Shown: positions 35,275 to 45,690 of the stretch, piece by piece
Layout: every line of letters begins with the position of its first letter
Numbering within the stretch: the stretch's first letter is position 1
Assembly (NCBI RefSeq): GCF_024679245.1
Contig: NC_090176.1
Coordinates: 44,358,086 to 44,422,085, forward strand
DNA from: Pseudorasbora parva
Taxonomy: Eukaryota > Chordata > Actinopteri > Cypriniformes > Gobionidae
Direction of reading: 5' to 3'
Length of the DNA stretch: 64,000 nt
Position numbers and translations under genes: made by a program
The notes under the pieces: model-generated
The model's database searches: none
Told to the model about the DNA's origin: nothing
Seen by the model: the letters and a program-made list of their open reading frames with translations, nothing else

Positions 35275-36699
35275 CATTGCTAGCATAGCAACATGCTAAC
35301 ACACACTTGAAATTAATCAGTCAAGTCTTTCATGTGCTTTACACAAAGATTTTCTCCATATGTAGAGCGTTCCAAATCAATCACTTGCAAGGTTTCATTT
35401 CAGTTAGAGTGCTGCCTTAAAAGGCAGTAGACAGCAAGGCAGCTTGCTAGTCGTTATGTTTGGTTAATGGAGTTCTGTGCACCGTCTAACCCTTGACACT
35501 CCTCTGACTTCACAAAACGCAGTGGAATGAGACGTCAGGAGGTCCTGGAAGTGTTTGTAACAACCAGAACCTCTTAGGTGATTGTACTCTACAGGTCTAT
35601 ATCGTCTCTGAACAATCTTCACCTATTGTTCAGCAAAAAAGCTTCCCTGATGTGCTTTGAATCAAACTGCACCTTCTTACTCTTGTCCTACGTGGTCTTT
35701 TGAGTCGATAATCACAATCATCATGACGACAATCATACGGGATAAGTGGACCTCTATAGATAACGCATCAGTTTTTATTTGTAGTCTTTGTCGCAGCTCT
35801 TTTCTGTCTCGGTTTGTCTGTCTGTGTGTCTGTCTCTATGTGAGACCTTCAAGTCATTCTTTTACAGCCGTAATCATTCCCTCCAAAGCCATTTGTATGG
35901 CGGTGTGTGTTGCCATGGCAACGTCTTTCATCATTTTAGTGCTGAAAGTGAACATGAATAATGATTTATTTACACACACATTGTCCCATTTTATGCATTT
36001 CTATTGATCAGAACTGTTTTATATGAAACAAATGGCTAAATCAACCCTACTGACTGTCAACAAACATGCTAATGTAATATCTCATTACACATAAAAGAAA
36101 AATGAAGAGAGTAATTTTCCACTTAATACAATTTTAACAAAATGTGGAGATCTCTTTACAGAATATGGCATATGTGTAGCAAGCATCTGAACAATCAAAA
36201 TCACTTTTACGTGACATAGAGAAGATTTAGAGTAATCAGAGCCCTGTCATAATAATCTGTCATTCTCAGAATATACTAATTTCAGGCAATTCCTATGTGA
36301 TGAAATGAACTAATGAGAAATTTGTTTTGTTCCTATGCTAATGCAGCAATGATTAAGCTGTTTTACATTGTAGAGTGTAATCCAATAGACCGGTAACCCA
36401 GAAGAAGTGATCATTAAGATTCAGCCTATTCATGCCGCGGATGCTCCGTAGGCAGGAGATGATGTGCCCTTCCCCCTAATGAATGAAAATCAGCCATGCC
36501 TGACTGCAACAGCACCAAAAAAAAAATCCCACAATCCTCATTCCATTCTTATTTACAGAAACAAGATATAGGGGTGCTGCTATTTTAGGGAAGGTGCTCT
36601 TGTCTCGGACTGGAGCATGTTTGCTGATTTGGTTCTCCTCTGAAAACCCTTCACGGTATCTCAGAGTGTGTCAGCCTAATAACCCCTTATATTTCACAA
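35275..36699. other. Upstream region of pde1c, no gene seen
   Basis: The plus frame 35657-36007 has no domain support. There is no clear repeat. Confidence 0.4.
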
Positions 36700-37645
36700 A
36701 CAATCATGAAATTTTTATCAGCACGCTGCCTTTTGCAGCTGCGCTGGAATGAGAGGATTAGAGCTCGTTGAAACTAGGCTGCCGTGCGCGAGGCGAGCGC
36801 GGGATGCTATAGTGCACAGGTTAATTTCATTAAACCGCCAACTCGGGACCGGGAGATGCCGCCGGGGGAGCTTATCTTTCAGCTGGCCAACGGAAGAAAA
36901 GTCTCTGTAAAATGCGACTCGAGCAGCCGGCTTCATGATGGGTTTTTCTGAAGATAGACGTCTCTGGGAAGCTGGTGTACGGCAGGGGAATCTCGGCCCC
37001 CGGTGGCCAGGATAATGATGCTGGCGAGGATGTGAGAAAAAGATTCTCTCTCCTTCTCCCTCTGCGTTTCTACGGCCGTGGAAAAGGAGGGGGAAATCGC
37101 TGATCCGTTTCCAGCCAGCGGATTCCATTCGAGGAGTGACACTTACGACGTACACAGGTGCCCGTTTCTTTCGAGTGTGGTAGTGAAGACGTGTAAATGT
37201 TTGTGTATAAATGATTGAGATTAGAGATGTCTAGAAAAGACAGCGCAGCCTCCGTCATAGATTGATTGAAAGGGTGAAAGAGCAAGAGGGAACAGATTCA
37301 GAGAGGGTGATAGATAATCATAAGGCACACCGCTGCTTTTCCGGACATTGGGAGAGAGAGAGAGAGTGAGAGAGAGAGAGGGAAACATTTGTGTGACGTG
37401 TGTGTGTGTGTGTGTGTGACAGCGTTCCCTCAGTGCGTAGCCGCGAGACAGGTCTGCGCTGACACTCACTCCAGCGGGCTGATGCACTGTGGATCTGCGA
37501 GCAGGACCCTCTGGGAGACGTGTGCCGCTCGAACTGCCGGAGATGCTTTAAGACTCGGAGCTCTGCATTACACGTGTTGAATCGCATACCTGCGTATCCC
37601 TCTGCGTCTTAGAACACTCCACACGCTCGTGCATTCGTGCAAACC
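36700..37645 (+). promoter_or_regulatory. pde1c: GC-rich promoter and 5' leader region of pde1c
   Basis: About 36720-37190 is markedly richer in CpG and GC than the surrounding 10 kb (GCGCGAGGCGAGCGCGGGAT at about 36784). A TATAAA lies at 37206-37211, and a purine tract (GA)n at 37350-37380 and (GT)n at 37396-37418 lie between it and the start codon. The bases before ATG (GCAAACC) fit a vertebrate initiation context. The transcription start is not determined. The promoter role is inferred from position and composition. Confidence 0.45.
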
Positions 37646-37743
37646 ATGGAGTCTCTGGCCAACGACACGGACGGGCTGGAGAACTCCTTGGAGTACTCCA
37701 AGTGCGACCAGACGGAGAAGATGTGGATTAGGCTGAAAGGAAT
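37646..37743 (+). CDS. pde1c: pde1c, first coding exon
   Basis: ATG in a good context opens 32 codons plus two bases before the donor GTAAGTG. The peptide begins MESLANDTDGLENS and ends DQTEKMWIRLKG. PDE1 enzymes are calcium/calmodulin-stimulated cAMP/cGMP phosphodiesterases. Their N-termini carry a calmodulin-binding region beginning with this E-(Q/T)-EK-(I/M)-W-x-RL-(K/R)-G pattern. The MES start and the length match the PDE1C1-type N-terminus more closely than PDE1A. The split codon AT|G joins in frame to the microexon at 39272. Other PDE1C starts exist in mammals, so further upstream exons are possible. The catalytic HD domain lies outside the window. Confidence 0.85.
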
Positions 37744-39271
37744 GTAAGTGCTTCTTGTTTCATATTCTTTCATCAGCATGACTGGAAAACCTGGTTTGAT
37801 TCCCGGCCAGGGAGAGAATGACAGATCTGTTTATGAGCGGTATGGTTGTGTTCACTGTACGCTGTGATGCTAGGAGTGAGTGAATCTTGACTCTTGGGGC
37901 GGCAAGTGTGTGAATGTAATACTAATGAGGCTGTCAAGCCCAATCAAGCAATGTTGTTGTTCACATACTTGCTTCTGCTGACAGTTTTGGTTAATGAATT
38001 CCAATCAGTCTTGTAGGGTTTGGGTTCAGCTGTGTTTGGATTGTGTCACTTCATGGTGAAGCAATCCAATCCCTTATTTGTTTGGATTTAATTTTAATGA
38101 AGAATGAGAAATGTGGATGTTGCATTTCGCATTTCACCACCAACTCTGTAGTTATTACAATTACAGCTAATAGTAGTACTGTACACGATACTCAAATTTT
38201 ATGTTCGTTTAACATTCATTTTGTGATAACTAGTCATTTGTGAAACATCAAAGTTAACTTATTTTTCAGCCACAATAATTAATAATAGAGTATCTATCAA
38301 AATTTTTATTCAAAACAGAAATAAAAGCATGCATTCTTGGACTCTTGGATACAATGCACACTTCACCACAAACACTATAGTTAGTACATTCCGCAATGAA
38401 ATTATATACTTTGTCTCTGCTGTTTTCTAGCATAAAAATTACTTTTGGCAACACTTAATTTTACGATGACGTACTTACATGTTACTACATGTGCTTACTA
38501 TAGTATAACAGGAAATGATGTACAATTTCAAGTAACTATCCCTAAACCAAACCCTAACTCAATGGTAAGTACATGTATTTCATTAAAATGTCATGTTTGA
38601 GTAAGTACAATGTAACTACGTCATCTTAAAATAATGTGTAACCTTTCTTTCTGTTGTTCTGGTCATTGCTAGAACATAATATGCCTAACCTTTAGTCTGA
38701 TGTTAAATGCATTGGTGCTGGAGCAGAGGGCACTCTAATCATGCGCTGTGACCTATAACAGAAACAAATTTGTAGGAAGTCGGAGTCACTGAATGGTTGA
38801 TCCCGGGATTTAAACCAGTGTAGTTCCATCACCTCCCTGCAAAGCTCATCCAAGCCTCTTTGGATCTGTTCCTATAGATCGTTCGTATTGTTTTGGGATG
38901 CGCTGATATGTCCCCTATACTGCTCAACATCCAGGACACAGTTGTTCCTTGGAAACTCCTAGCTGGAATAAAGAATTAAGAGCAAAATTATTTATTTAGG
39001 CTGTTTAATAATAATCAAATGATTTGCGATACATCCCAATGCGCTGTCGATTTTCAAACCGTCAGTAAATGCATCCGATAACAGAAGCTTAATGTGATAA
39101 CTAATTCACTGCAATGGGAAAGTGAGAATTTCTTGAGATGCTTTGTTCACAGTGGAAAGAGAGCATGCTGTTCTAGTCAGTCCTGTACTTTACACACGTA
39201 AAAGTACTTTCTCCCATGGCATGTGCTCATTATGGACGCAAGCTAATATGTGCTTCCATTTTTTTTTACAG
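37744..39271 (+). other. pde1c: pde1c intron between exon 1 and the microexon
   Basis: The intron is bounded by donor GTAAGTG and by an acceptor with a long T tract ending TTTTTTTTACAG. It contains the MITE at 38445-38643 and otherwise nothing recognised. Confidence 0.75.
38445..38643. mobile_element. MITE in pde1c intron
   Basis: TTGGCAACACTTAATTTTAC followed by GATGACGTA is mirrored by the right end, reverse complement AAGGTTACACATTATTTTAA followed by GATGACGTA. The inverted repeat is about 30 bases with few mismatches. It has no coding capacity. Confidence 0.7.
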
Positions 39272-39298
39272 GCAGAAGTACAAAAGCACATCTCAAAG
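39272..39298 (+). CDS. pde1c: pde1c, 27-nt microexon
   Basis: Joined to exon 1, the 27 bases read M-QKYKSTSQ plus two bases (AG). They correspond to the LRKYKKTSQ(R) segment that follows the RLRG motif in PDE1C and lies within its calmodulin-binding region. The acceptor has a strong pyrimidine tract and the donor is GTAAGTCC. Both junction phases agree (AT|G in, AG| out). This segment is a PDE1C-type feature and supports the paralog call. The next exon, expected to start around LRSLVKQLE, was not found in the remaining 24.7 kb. Confidence 0.8.
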
Positions 39299-41318
39299 GT
39301 AAGTCCAAAGTTGGTCTCTATTTGTGTCAAAGCATTTCATGCATGACAAGTAATGCAGGCTAGATGAATCGAACCACAATCTTGTCACTCCAGCTGGGTC
39401 ACTAATGGTTTCATTGCCACCTCCATAGTGTGGGGGTTGTGTAATGGGCAAAGATCTGGTGTGCTAACGTGAGGGTTGCAGCTGAAATCAAGATTAAATG
39501 TGCTGATCAAGGAGCTGGAGAGATATTGACATTACAATCCAGTGCTTTCACCTGTGCCAATGAACATGGTGCTTCAAGGAGACCGTCCCTGTAATTAGGC
39601 TCCAATGGCTAAGCATCTCCAGACAAAACATCAACCAGGAACAAACGTCTTCCGTTTCCATGTGCGACAGCCCACACAATACAAACTGCACTCGCTGTCT
39701 GATGCTGTCTTATGATGTACGGATTACAGAAGTGGGGCAGCTCTGGAATGGAACGCTGAAGAGATTAACGCAATGCGTGCATGGCAGCTCTGTATTGATA
39801 TTCCTAAAACATTCTGGTCAGGGTTTGTTCTAAAGCCCTGACACCAAGTATTGAACTAGTGCTATTGATTCAGACTAAACCATTTAACATGCACAATAAT
39901 TCCGAACCGTTTTGTGGACAATTTTAGCCTCGGGTGTGCTTTTGGGCAATTCGAACTTTAATGGAACATTGATAGAACACTTAGAATTCATAATGTAACC
40001 AACAGCGCCAACGTCATCATAGTAGCCACATTCTGAATTATGATTGCTCTTCTTTCTTACATCAATGCAAATAATGATTTGTGATCGTTGCGGTTCACTG
40101 TCACAAAGAAAATGTTCCAATACCTAGTGAGCTGCTAACTGCCTACATAGAGTGCCCCCTACATAGGCAGCATCCAAAACCTGAGATGGAGACTTGACTC
40201 ACAAATGATTTACAATATTAACATAAATCTTTTTAATTTCTTAATGTGCACAGATTTTTTTCATGAAAAATTGGGCTTTTTGAAACAATTTTCACTCAGA
40301 AATGGCAAAATTTCACAAATAATTACAAAGAAAGAGATAATAGTTTCATTATTCAGCTCAAGTTAGTTCAATGTTGATTCAGTTCAGTTATTGTCGATGC
40401 TGCCTCACTTGGTTTTGGAAAGAACCATGTTGCAAATATGTTCGTCTAGCGCATGTTTACATAAAAAACAATGGAAAAGCAGCGCAGAAAATGCGTTCTA
40501 AACAGCTTGGTTGTGATTTTGACTTAACAAGCTCTTCTACGCATTGAGCTGCTCTTTTTCGGAAAATCATTAAAACGCAACAATTCTTACATCATCGTTG
40601 TATCTCGTGCTCCACTGAAAATAATCATTAATTAATAGTGTTTCTTCAAAGTACTTATATAGTACAGATGTAGCACATAAATAAAACACACTTCAATGCA
40701 TTTTTTCTCTCTCACACACATACATACACAAAGCATTACTGACTTTGAAGGGCCCTGATGCCTTCACTGGCCCTCCTCTATGTGGAAACCTCTGTCAAGC
40801 TCTTATGCGCAGGCCAATCAGAGCAGTCTGGTTCGAGTGAAGTGGCCCTTACACACCCCCACATTACTGCCTCTAATGCTAAACACTCGCCTGCCCTCAG
40901 TAACAGCCCCACGTTTATGTAATGCACGCTGAGAGGTGCTACTCAACAATGGCCTTCCTTCAAAGCACAGCTCTCCACTATCAGTTAGGCGGACCCCAGC
41001 GTGTGTACTTCAGAGAATCTGTGTTGAGGAAAACAACATTTCTGCATCAGTATTCACCTCAGGAAACAAGAGTCGATTGGTAATTCATGTGTCAAAATCG
41101 GTCATTTCCTGCAGGTGCGAGAGGTTTACGTGGAAAACAGTAGTTACTGTAAATGGGTGAATGTCAGGAACAAGTCCAGGTCACATTTCACCCCAAAATC
41201 AACAGAAAGAAGTAAGAAATTATAATTAGTTTGAAGACAATGAAACCTTCTTATGGACCATTGTGCTTTTTTGTGACATTAGTGTCATGAAATGTCCTCC
41301 TGAAATGATATAGTATTA
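39299..41318. other. Presumed pde1c intron 2, first part
   Basis: No exon-like open stretch with splice sites was found. The GC-richer patch at 40740-40930 and the frame at 40936-41160 have no recognisable content. Confidence 0.4.
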
Positions 41319-41996
41319 GGTAACACTTTACAATAAGGTTTCTTTAGTTAACATGAAGTAAGAATTAACAATATTTTAACAGCATTTATTAATCTTAGTT
41401 ATTATAATCAAATTTTGAATTAGTTAAAATTAGTTAAAGGAACTGTATGTAAGAAATGTATTTCAATTAATCATAAAATTGCCCTGATATGTCTCTAGAC
41501 ATTAAGAAATCATGTTAATTTCAAATACTTCTGTCACTGACGACAGTAGTCCAGCCAGGATATTGTCATTTAAAAGTTGTTGTTGCAGCCCTCAACTGAT
41601 GTTGATGTTGTCATATTGTGTTTTGGCCTGAAGCTCCGCCCTCCACCTATCGACCAATCATGAAGTCAGTAGTGTTTCTGTATCCGGGTTGCCAGATCTG
41701 CTCTAGTTACCACAGTTGCAGATACAAATGCTTCTGCTGATCCTGCAGCCGATCTGGTAACCTCGAGTCAGGGGGAGAGGGGAGAGGGGAGAGGGGATAG
41801 TGATTGCAGTACCAGTTTTGGCCACAATCTTACACACACTTCCTTTAATGCATTGTGAACTAACATGAACAATAACAGCTGCATTTAGAACAATAACAGA
41901 CTAATAAACACAAAATATATTGCTCATTATTAGCTTATTTTAGTTAATACATTATAACTACAGTTAACACTTGAGACCTAATTTTAAAGTGTTAGC
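41319..41996. mobile_element. hAT-like MITE with GGTAACAC ends, interrupted
   Basis: GGTAACACTTTACAATAAGG at the left is mirrored at the right by ATTTTAAAGTGTTAGC. The flanks are TAGTATTA (41311-41318) and TAATATTA (41997-42004), an 8-bp duplication with one change. Excluding the TTAA MITE inside, the element is about 260 bp. Confidence 0.7.
41434..41848. mobile_element. TTAA MITE nested in the 41.3-kb MITE
   Basis: TTAAAGGAACTGTATGTAAG and the reverse complement of the right end, TTAAAGGAAGTGTGTGTAAG, form a 20-bp inverted repeat with two mismatches. TTAA lies at 41434-41437 and 41845-41848. The body is GC-richer, with a GGGGAGAGGGGAGAGGGGAG run near 41770. No frame is present. Confidence 0.8.
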
Positions 41997-42746
41997 TAAT
42001 ATTATTTATGTCATGGTATATCAAAGATATTTTACCAACATAAATATATGTATTGCATTACAGTAATTTTAATAATGAGCATTAGCTTTGAGAATGAGAA
42101 ATAATGAAAAAAAAAAAAAAAATCTAAAGTAAAACGTCCCAGGCATTATTCAGTTTCTCCCTTAATCTCAATAAAAATGTGTGTAAAAAACAGGAAAATG
42201 AAATATAACAACTAAAATGTAAAATGTTCAGATGTATTGCAGTTATTAGAATTTGCAGGGAAAATATGCCTGTCAAAATGGGAAAAAAATTCTTAAGGTT
42301 CTAAAAATAGCAAAATGTTAATTATGTTTAGCAAAATATAATCTCGTTTTTTTCCATTTTCCTTTTAAAATGATGTAACCTGCACGTTTTCATTAGATCT
42401 AACAAATGAGATCCTATTTTGCAAGTTGTTTTGTAGTGTGAAAGGTAAACCACAATTAATCCTATGGCGTGAACCTAAATATAATGTGAGATGACAGCGT
42501 GTGACACCTTATAATGCAGGAGATAATCAATCAAACTAATTATATCAGCTGTGCTTTAAGCACTTAGTGTTCAGCAAGCTGTCAGCAATGAATAATGTAT
42601 AGTGGTCGCATTGATTAAATGACTAAACTATAACGAGTTAAATTCTATAGATGGTGTTAAAAAAATATTTTTGAATCCAGAAGATGTGAGTAATGTATCC
42701 ACTAGAGGCCCCCATTAAACTGTCCCAAAACAAAGTTCATTAAGAA
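41997..42746. other. AT-rich, nothing recognised
   Basis: A poly-A run sits at about 42107-42121. No exon or repeat border is evident. Confidence 0.4.
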
Positions 42747-42753
42747 CACGCAT

Positions 42754-42808
<55 letters not shown>

Positions 42809-42838
42809 CACACGCGCGCACGCACACACGCGTGCACG
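42747..42838. repeat. (GCAC)n/(CA)n microsatellite, left bracket
   Basis: Tandem CGCA tetramers pass into CACACGCG-type repeats. They bracket the repeat at 42840-43115. Arg/Thr/His or Cys/Val/Arg-rich frames across it are artefacts. Confidence 0.9.
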
Positions 42839-42839
42839 C

Positions 42840-43113
42840 ATGTTGGTATATGTGGTTTACAGGGACTCTCAGGCGTAATGGTTTTTATACTGTACAAACC
42901 GTATTTTCTATCCCCCTACACTGCCCCTGCCACCCATCAAAGGAAACATTTTGCATTTTTACTTAAAAAAAAAAAAAAAAAAAAAAACATAATTTAGTAT
43001 GCTTTTTAAAGCTATTTGAAATATGAGGACATTTTTTTATAAACCACATTTATAGTGTAATACCAGTGTTATACCCATGTAGTTATACAAATTTGTGCCC
43101 TCATAAACCACAT

Positions 43114-43115
<2 letters not shown>
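42840..43115 (+). repeat. CA-bracketed repeat family, copy 2
   Basis: GTTGGTATATGTGGTTTACA, GGGACTCTC, TTTTATACTGTACAAACCGT, TATCCCCCTACACTGCCCCT and the right motif CATGTAGTTATACAAATTTG, then CCTCATAAACCACAT, match copy 3 in order. The right half is somewhat degraded and contains an A23 tract at 42964-42987. Confidence 0.85.

Positions 43116-43188
<73 letters not shown>
43116..43188. repeat. (CA)n microsatellite, right bracket
   Basis: About 36 CA units. Confidence 0.95.
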
Positions 43189-43190
<2 letters not shown>

Positions 43191-43499
43191 CCTTATTAAT
43201 TTAATTCATAATTTGACACCACACTCTTAAAATTAAAGGTTATTTATTGATGGAATCTATCATTTCATGAATAACCTTAAAGGCACAATATATGTAAGAT
43301 TTTTGGATTCAATATCCCAAAACCACTACAACAATGTTATATATTGTTGGCTTGTGTACTTGCATTATCCCCAATGTTTCCAAGAATATTTAAATCCAGA
43401 GAAATAAGGAACTTTAACATAGATTGTGTCCGTGCGTCGCATAGAATGACATCAGGACCACATTACTCTCACTTTCCAAAACACCAGAGATGCTTTAAT

Positions 43500-43674
43500 A
43501 TTCACTCTAAACAAAAATGGTGCTAAATAGCACTAAAAGGGTTCATTGGCTTGTAATCATATAGGTGAAACACTTTAAGTGCTAAATAGCACCTATCTTT
43601 AAAGTTGCTATACAGTACCTTTGTTAAATGGTGCCACAGAACCATAGAACCACCCCATTGATTTTATATCTGTT
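43500..43674. repeat. Repeat with GTGCTAAATAGCAC palindromes, left part
   Basis: The 14-base palindrome GTGCTAAATAGCAC occurs at 43520-43533 and 43579-43592. Related GTGCTATATAGCAC copies lie beyond the RTE insertion at 44708 and about 44787. The two sides look like one repeat split by the retrotransposon. Confidence 0.5.
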
Positions 43675-43685
43675 ACTACACTCTC

Positions 43686-44350
43686 GACATAATACATGTG
43701 TGTGAATGAGAGAGAACCAAGTGGAACAGTGAGGTTACAGCGAGAAGAGGTTAAGAAGGTGCAGGATTTGAAGCACTTAGGGTCAACAGTCCAGAGCAAT
43801 GGGGAGAGTGGAAAAGAGGTGAAGAAGCGTGTGCAGGCAGGTTGGAATGGGTGGAGAAAAGTGTCAGGTCTGTTGTGTGATAAAAGAGTACCAGCAAGAA
43901 TGAAAGGAAAGGTGTACAGGATAGTAGTGAGACCAGTGACGTTGTATGGTGTGGAGACGGTTGCACTGAGGAAAAGACAGGAGGAAGAGCTAGAGGAAGC
44001 AGAGCTGAAGATGTTGAGGTTCTCTTTGGGAGTGATAAGGATGGATAGCATCAGGAATGTGTACATCAGAGGGACAGCACATAGATATTTTGGAGACAAA
44101 GTTAGAGAGGCCAGGTTGAGATGGTTTGGACATGTTCAGGGGAGGGAGAGTGAATATATCGGTAAAAGGATGCTGAGGTTAGAGCTGCCAGGCAGGAGGT
44201 CGAGAGGAAGACCAAAGAGGAGGTTTATGGATGTAGTGAAAGAGGACATGAAGGTAGTCGGTCTGAGAGAAGAGGATACAGAGGATAGGAATAGATGGAG
44301 GCAGATGTTTCGCTGTGGCGACCACTGAAGGGAACAGCTGAAAGAAGAAG
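43686..44350 (+). mobile_element. 5'-truncated RTE-type non-LTR retrotransposon, 11-bp duplication
   Basis: ACTACACTCTC stands exactly on both sides (43675-43685 and 44351-44361). The insert ends in a short GAAGAAGAAG tail rather than poly-A, as RTE-clade elements do. Only the last 665 bp are present, typical of abortive target-primed reverse transcription. The reading frame is still open, which suggests a fairly recent insertion. Confidence 0.85.
43696..44328 (+). pseudogene. C-terminal part of RTE-type reverse transcriptase protein
   Basis: 210 codons are open. Landmarks in order are: VQDLKHLGSTVQSNGE, MKGKVYRIVVRPVTLYGVET (thumb-side region after the RT palm), AELKMLRFSLGVIRMD, RLRWFGHVQ, and the basic LPGRRSRGRPKRRFMDVV, ending RWRQMFRCGDH. 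This is the C-terminal region of RTE/BovB-like proteins, often annotated in fish as craniofacial development protein 2-like. The endonuclease and RT active site (YxDD) lie upstream and are missing. The initial methionine is incidental; the fragment has no promoter or start of its own. Confidence 0.85.
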
Positions 44351-44530
44351 ACTACACTCTCATATGTTTGCTATTAATGGGAATTTATTACAATGGCAAA
44401 AGCTGTTTTGAATCAGTTTTATGCATCCCTGAAGTCAAAAAGTTTTCCTAATTTCCTAATAGTGGCCTTGGGGGAAAATCACGCTCGGGCATGGTACAAG
44501 GAAACCGTGCCTAGTGTGAGTACACCCTAA

Positions 44531-44642
44531 GGCCGTGTGTCCACCAAAGCCTTTTTTCACGCAGCTGGCTTGCGTTTTCAATTGTATTCAATGGGAGCGC
44601 CGCGTTTTCAGCTGGTTAAAAACGCTTTGGTGGACACACGGT
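44531..44642. mobile_element. 112-bp palindromic MITE with TAA flanks
   Basis: GGCCGTGTGTCCACCAAAGC pairs with GCTTTGGTGGACACACGGT at the right end. TAA stands at 44528-44530 and 44643-44645, which fits the PIF/Harbinger duplication. The middle contains GCGTTTTCA repeats in both directions. Confidence 0.75.
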
Positions 44643-44692
44643 TAAGAGAGAGTTAGAGAACTTGTAAATAACTATACAGGGGATTAACGGTT

Positions 44693-45481
44693 CTTTGTTT
44701 GGCAGTGGTGCTATATAGCACATCAAACACCCCAAAGAACCACTGAAGAATCACACTGGGCTTAACCGGTTCTTTATATGTTAGTGATGCTATATAGCAC
44801 ATCAAAAAAAAAAAATGGTGTAATGTATAATGTGTTTTACACAGGTGAGATACATTCATCGACAGAAAACATTGTTATATAGCTCAACAAAGTTAGTATT
44901 ATTGTTAAAATCTCATTTTCTTGATTTACAGTGAGTACCATGTTTTTACCATGCCTAATATCGATCTAGCTTAGTGCAGTGTGCAACAAGAGTCTCACTG
45001 TAGCCGCCAAGCAAACTCACAGAGTAGCATTATGTTTTTGAGTAACAACAATGGTTCTTTATGGCATTGCTGCAAAAACTCCCTTTGGAACCTTTATGCT
45101 TCAGTGATTGTTTTATTGTGGCATTGAGTCATTTACTCATGAATTCAAATGCACAAACTCTTGATTTCAGCTACAGCAAAACCACTTCAGAGACACCAAA
45201 AGCGTACTTGCACTGACCTGTACATTTGAGCAACACAGTCCATAAGGGTGTTGACGGAATATAAAAGTGCGTAGGGCTGTGCACAGGTTTTTCATGTAAG
45301 AGGCATTGTGTTGGCCCTCTTTCTCTGAGAACACAATAGAAAAGAATAGAGAATAATTCAACGAGTGTTGAGTAGCCATCCAACAATTTTCTGCTGTGTC
45401 GTGTCATTAGCTGTTAAAGTTTAAAGAATGGATTTGTTTGGACATTTTTTTGGATAATGGATTTGTTTGAACATTTTGCTG

Positions 45482-45484
<3 letters not shown>
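44693..45484. repeat. Right part of the split palindromic repeat, then plain AT-rich DNA
   Basis: GTGCTATATAGCAC (44708-44721) and ATGCTATATAGCAC (44787-44800) alternate with CGGTTCTTT/AAAGAACC words. After about 44820 nothing is recognised. Confidence 0.45.

Positions 45485-45524
<40 letters not shown>
45485..45524. repeat. (TA)n microsatellite
   Basis: About 20 TA units next to a Tc1-like end. Tc1 elements insert at TA, so the association is expected. Confidence 0.9.
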
Positions 45525-45529
<5 letters not shown>

Positions 45530-45690
45530 TCACCTAAAGGATTATTAGGAACACCACACTAATATTGTGTTTGACCCCCTTTCGCCTTCAAAACTGCCTT
45601 AATTCTTCTTAATTCTTCATGGCATTGATTCAACAAGGTGCTGAAAGCATTCTTTAGAAATGTTGGCCCATATTGTTTATGCAACAATAC
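45525..45690. mobile_element. Tc1/mariner-like end fragment
   Basis: CACCTAAAGGATTATTAGGA followed by ACACCACACTAAT and TTGACCCCCTTTCGCCTTCA, then GATTCAACAAGGTGCTGAAA, is the terminal segment of a common fish Tc1-like family. Only about 165 bp remain and transposase sequence proper is absent. Confidence 0.7.

Noticed and set aside
36718..37155. 145-codon minus-strand frame upstream of pde1c
   Set aside because: It lies in the GC-rich promoter region, where stops are rare by composition. It has no domain and overlaps other frames.
42752..42997. Repeated ARTH/ACVR peptides as a possible array system
   Set aside because: They come from a CGCA tetranucleotide repeat without spacers. No CRISPR-like or other array is present in the window.
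43608..44099. 163-codon minus-strand frame
   Set aside because: It is the antisense shadow of the RTE reverse-transcriptase fragment.
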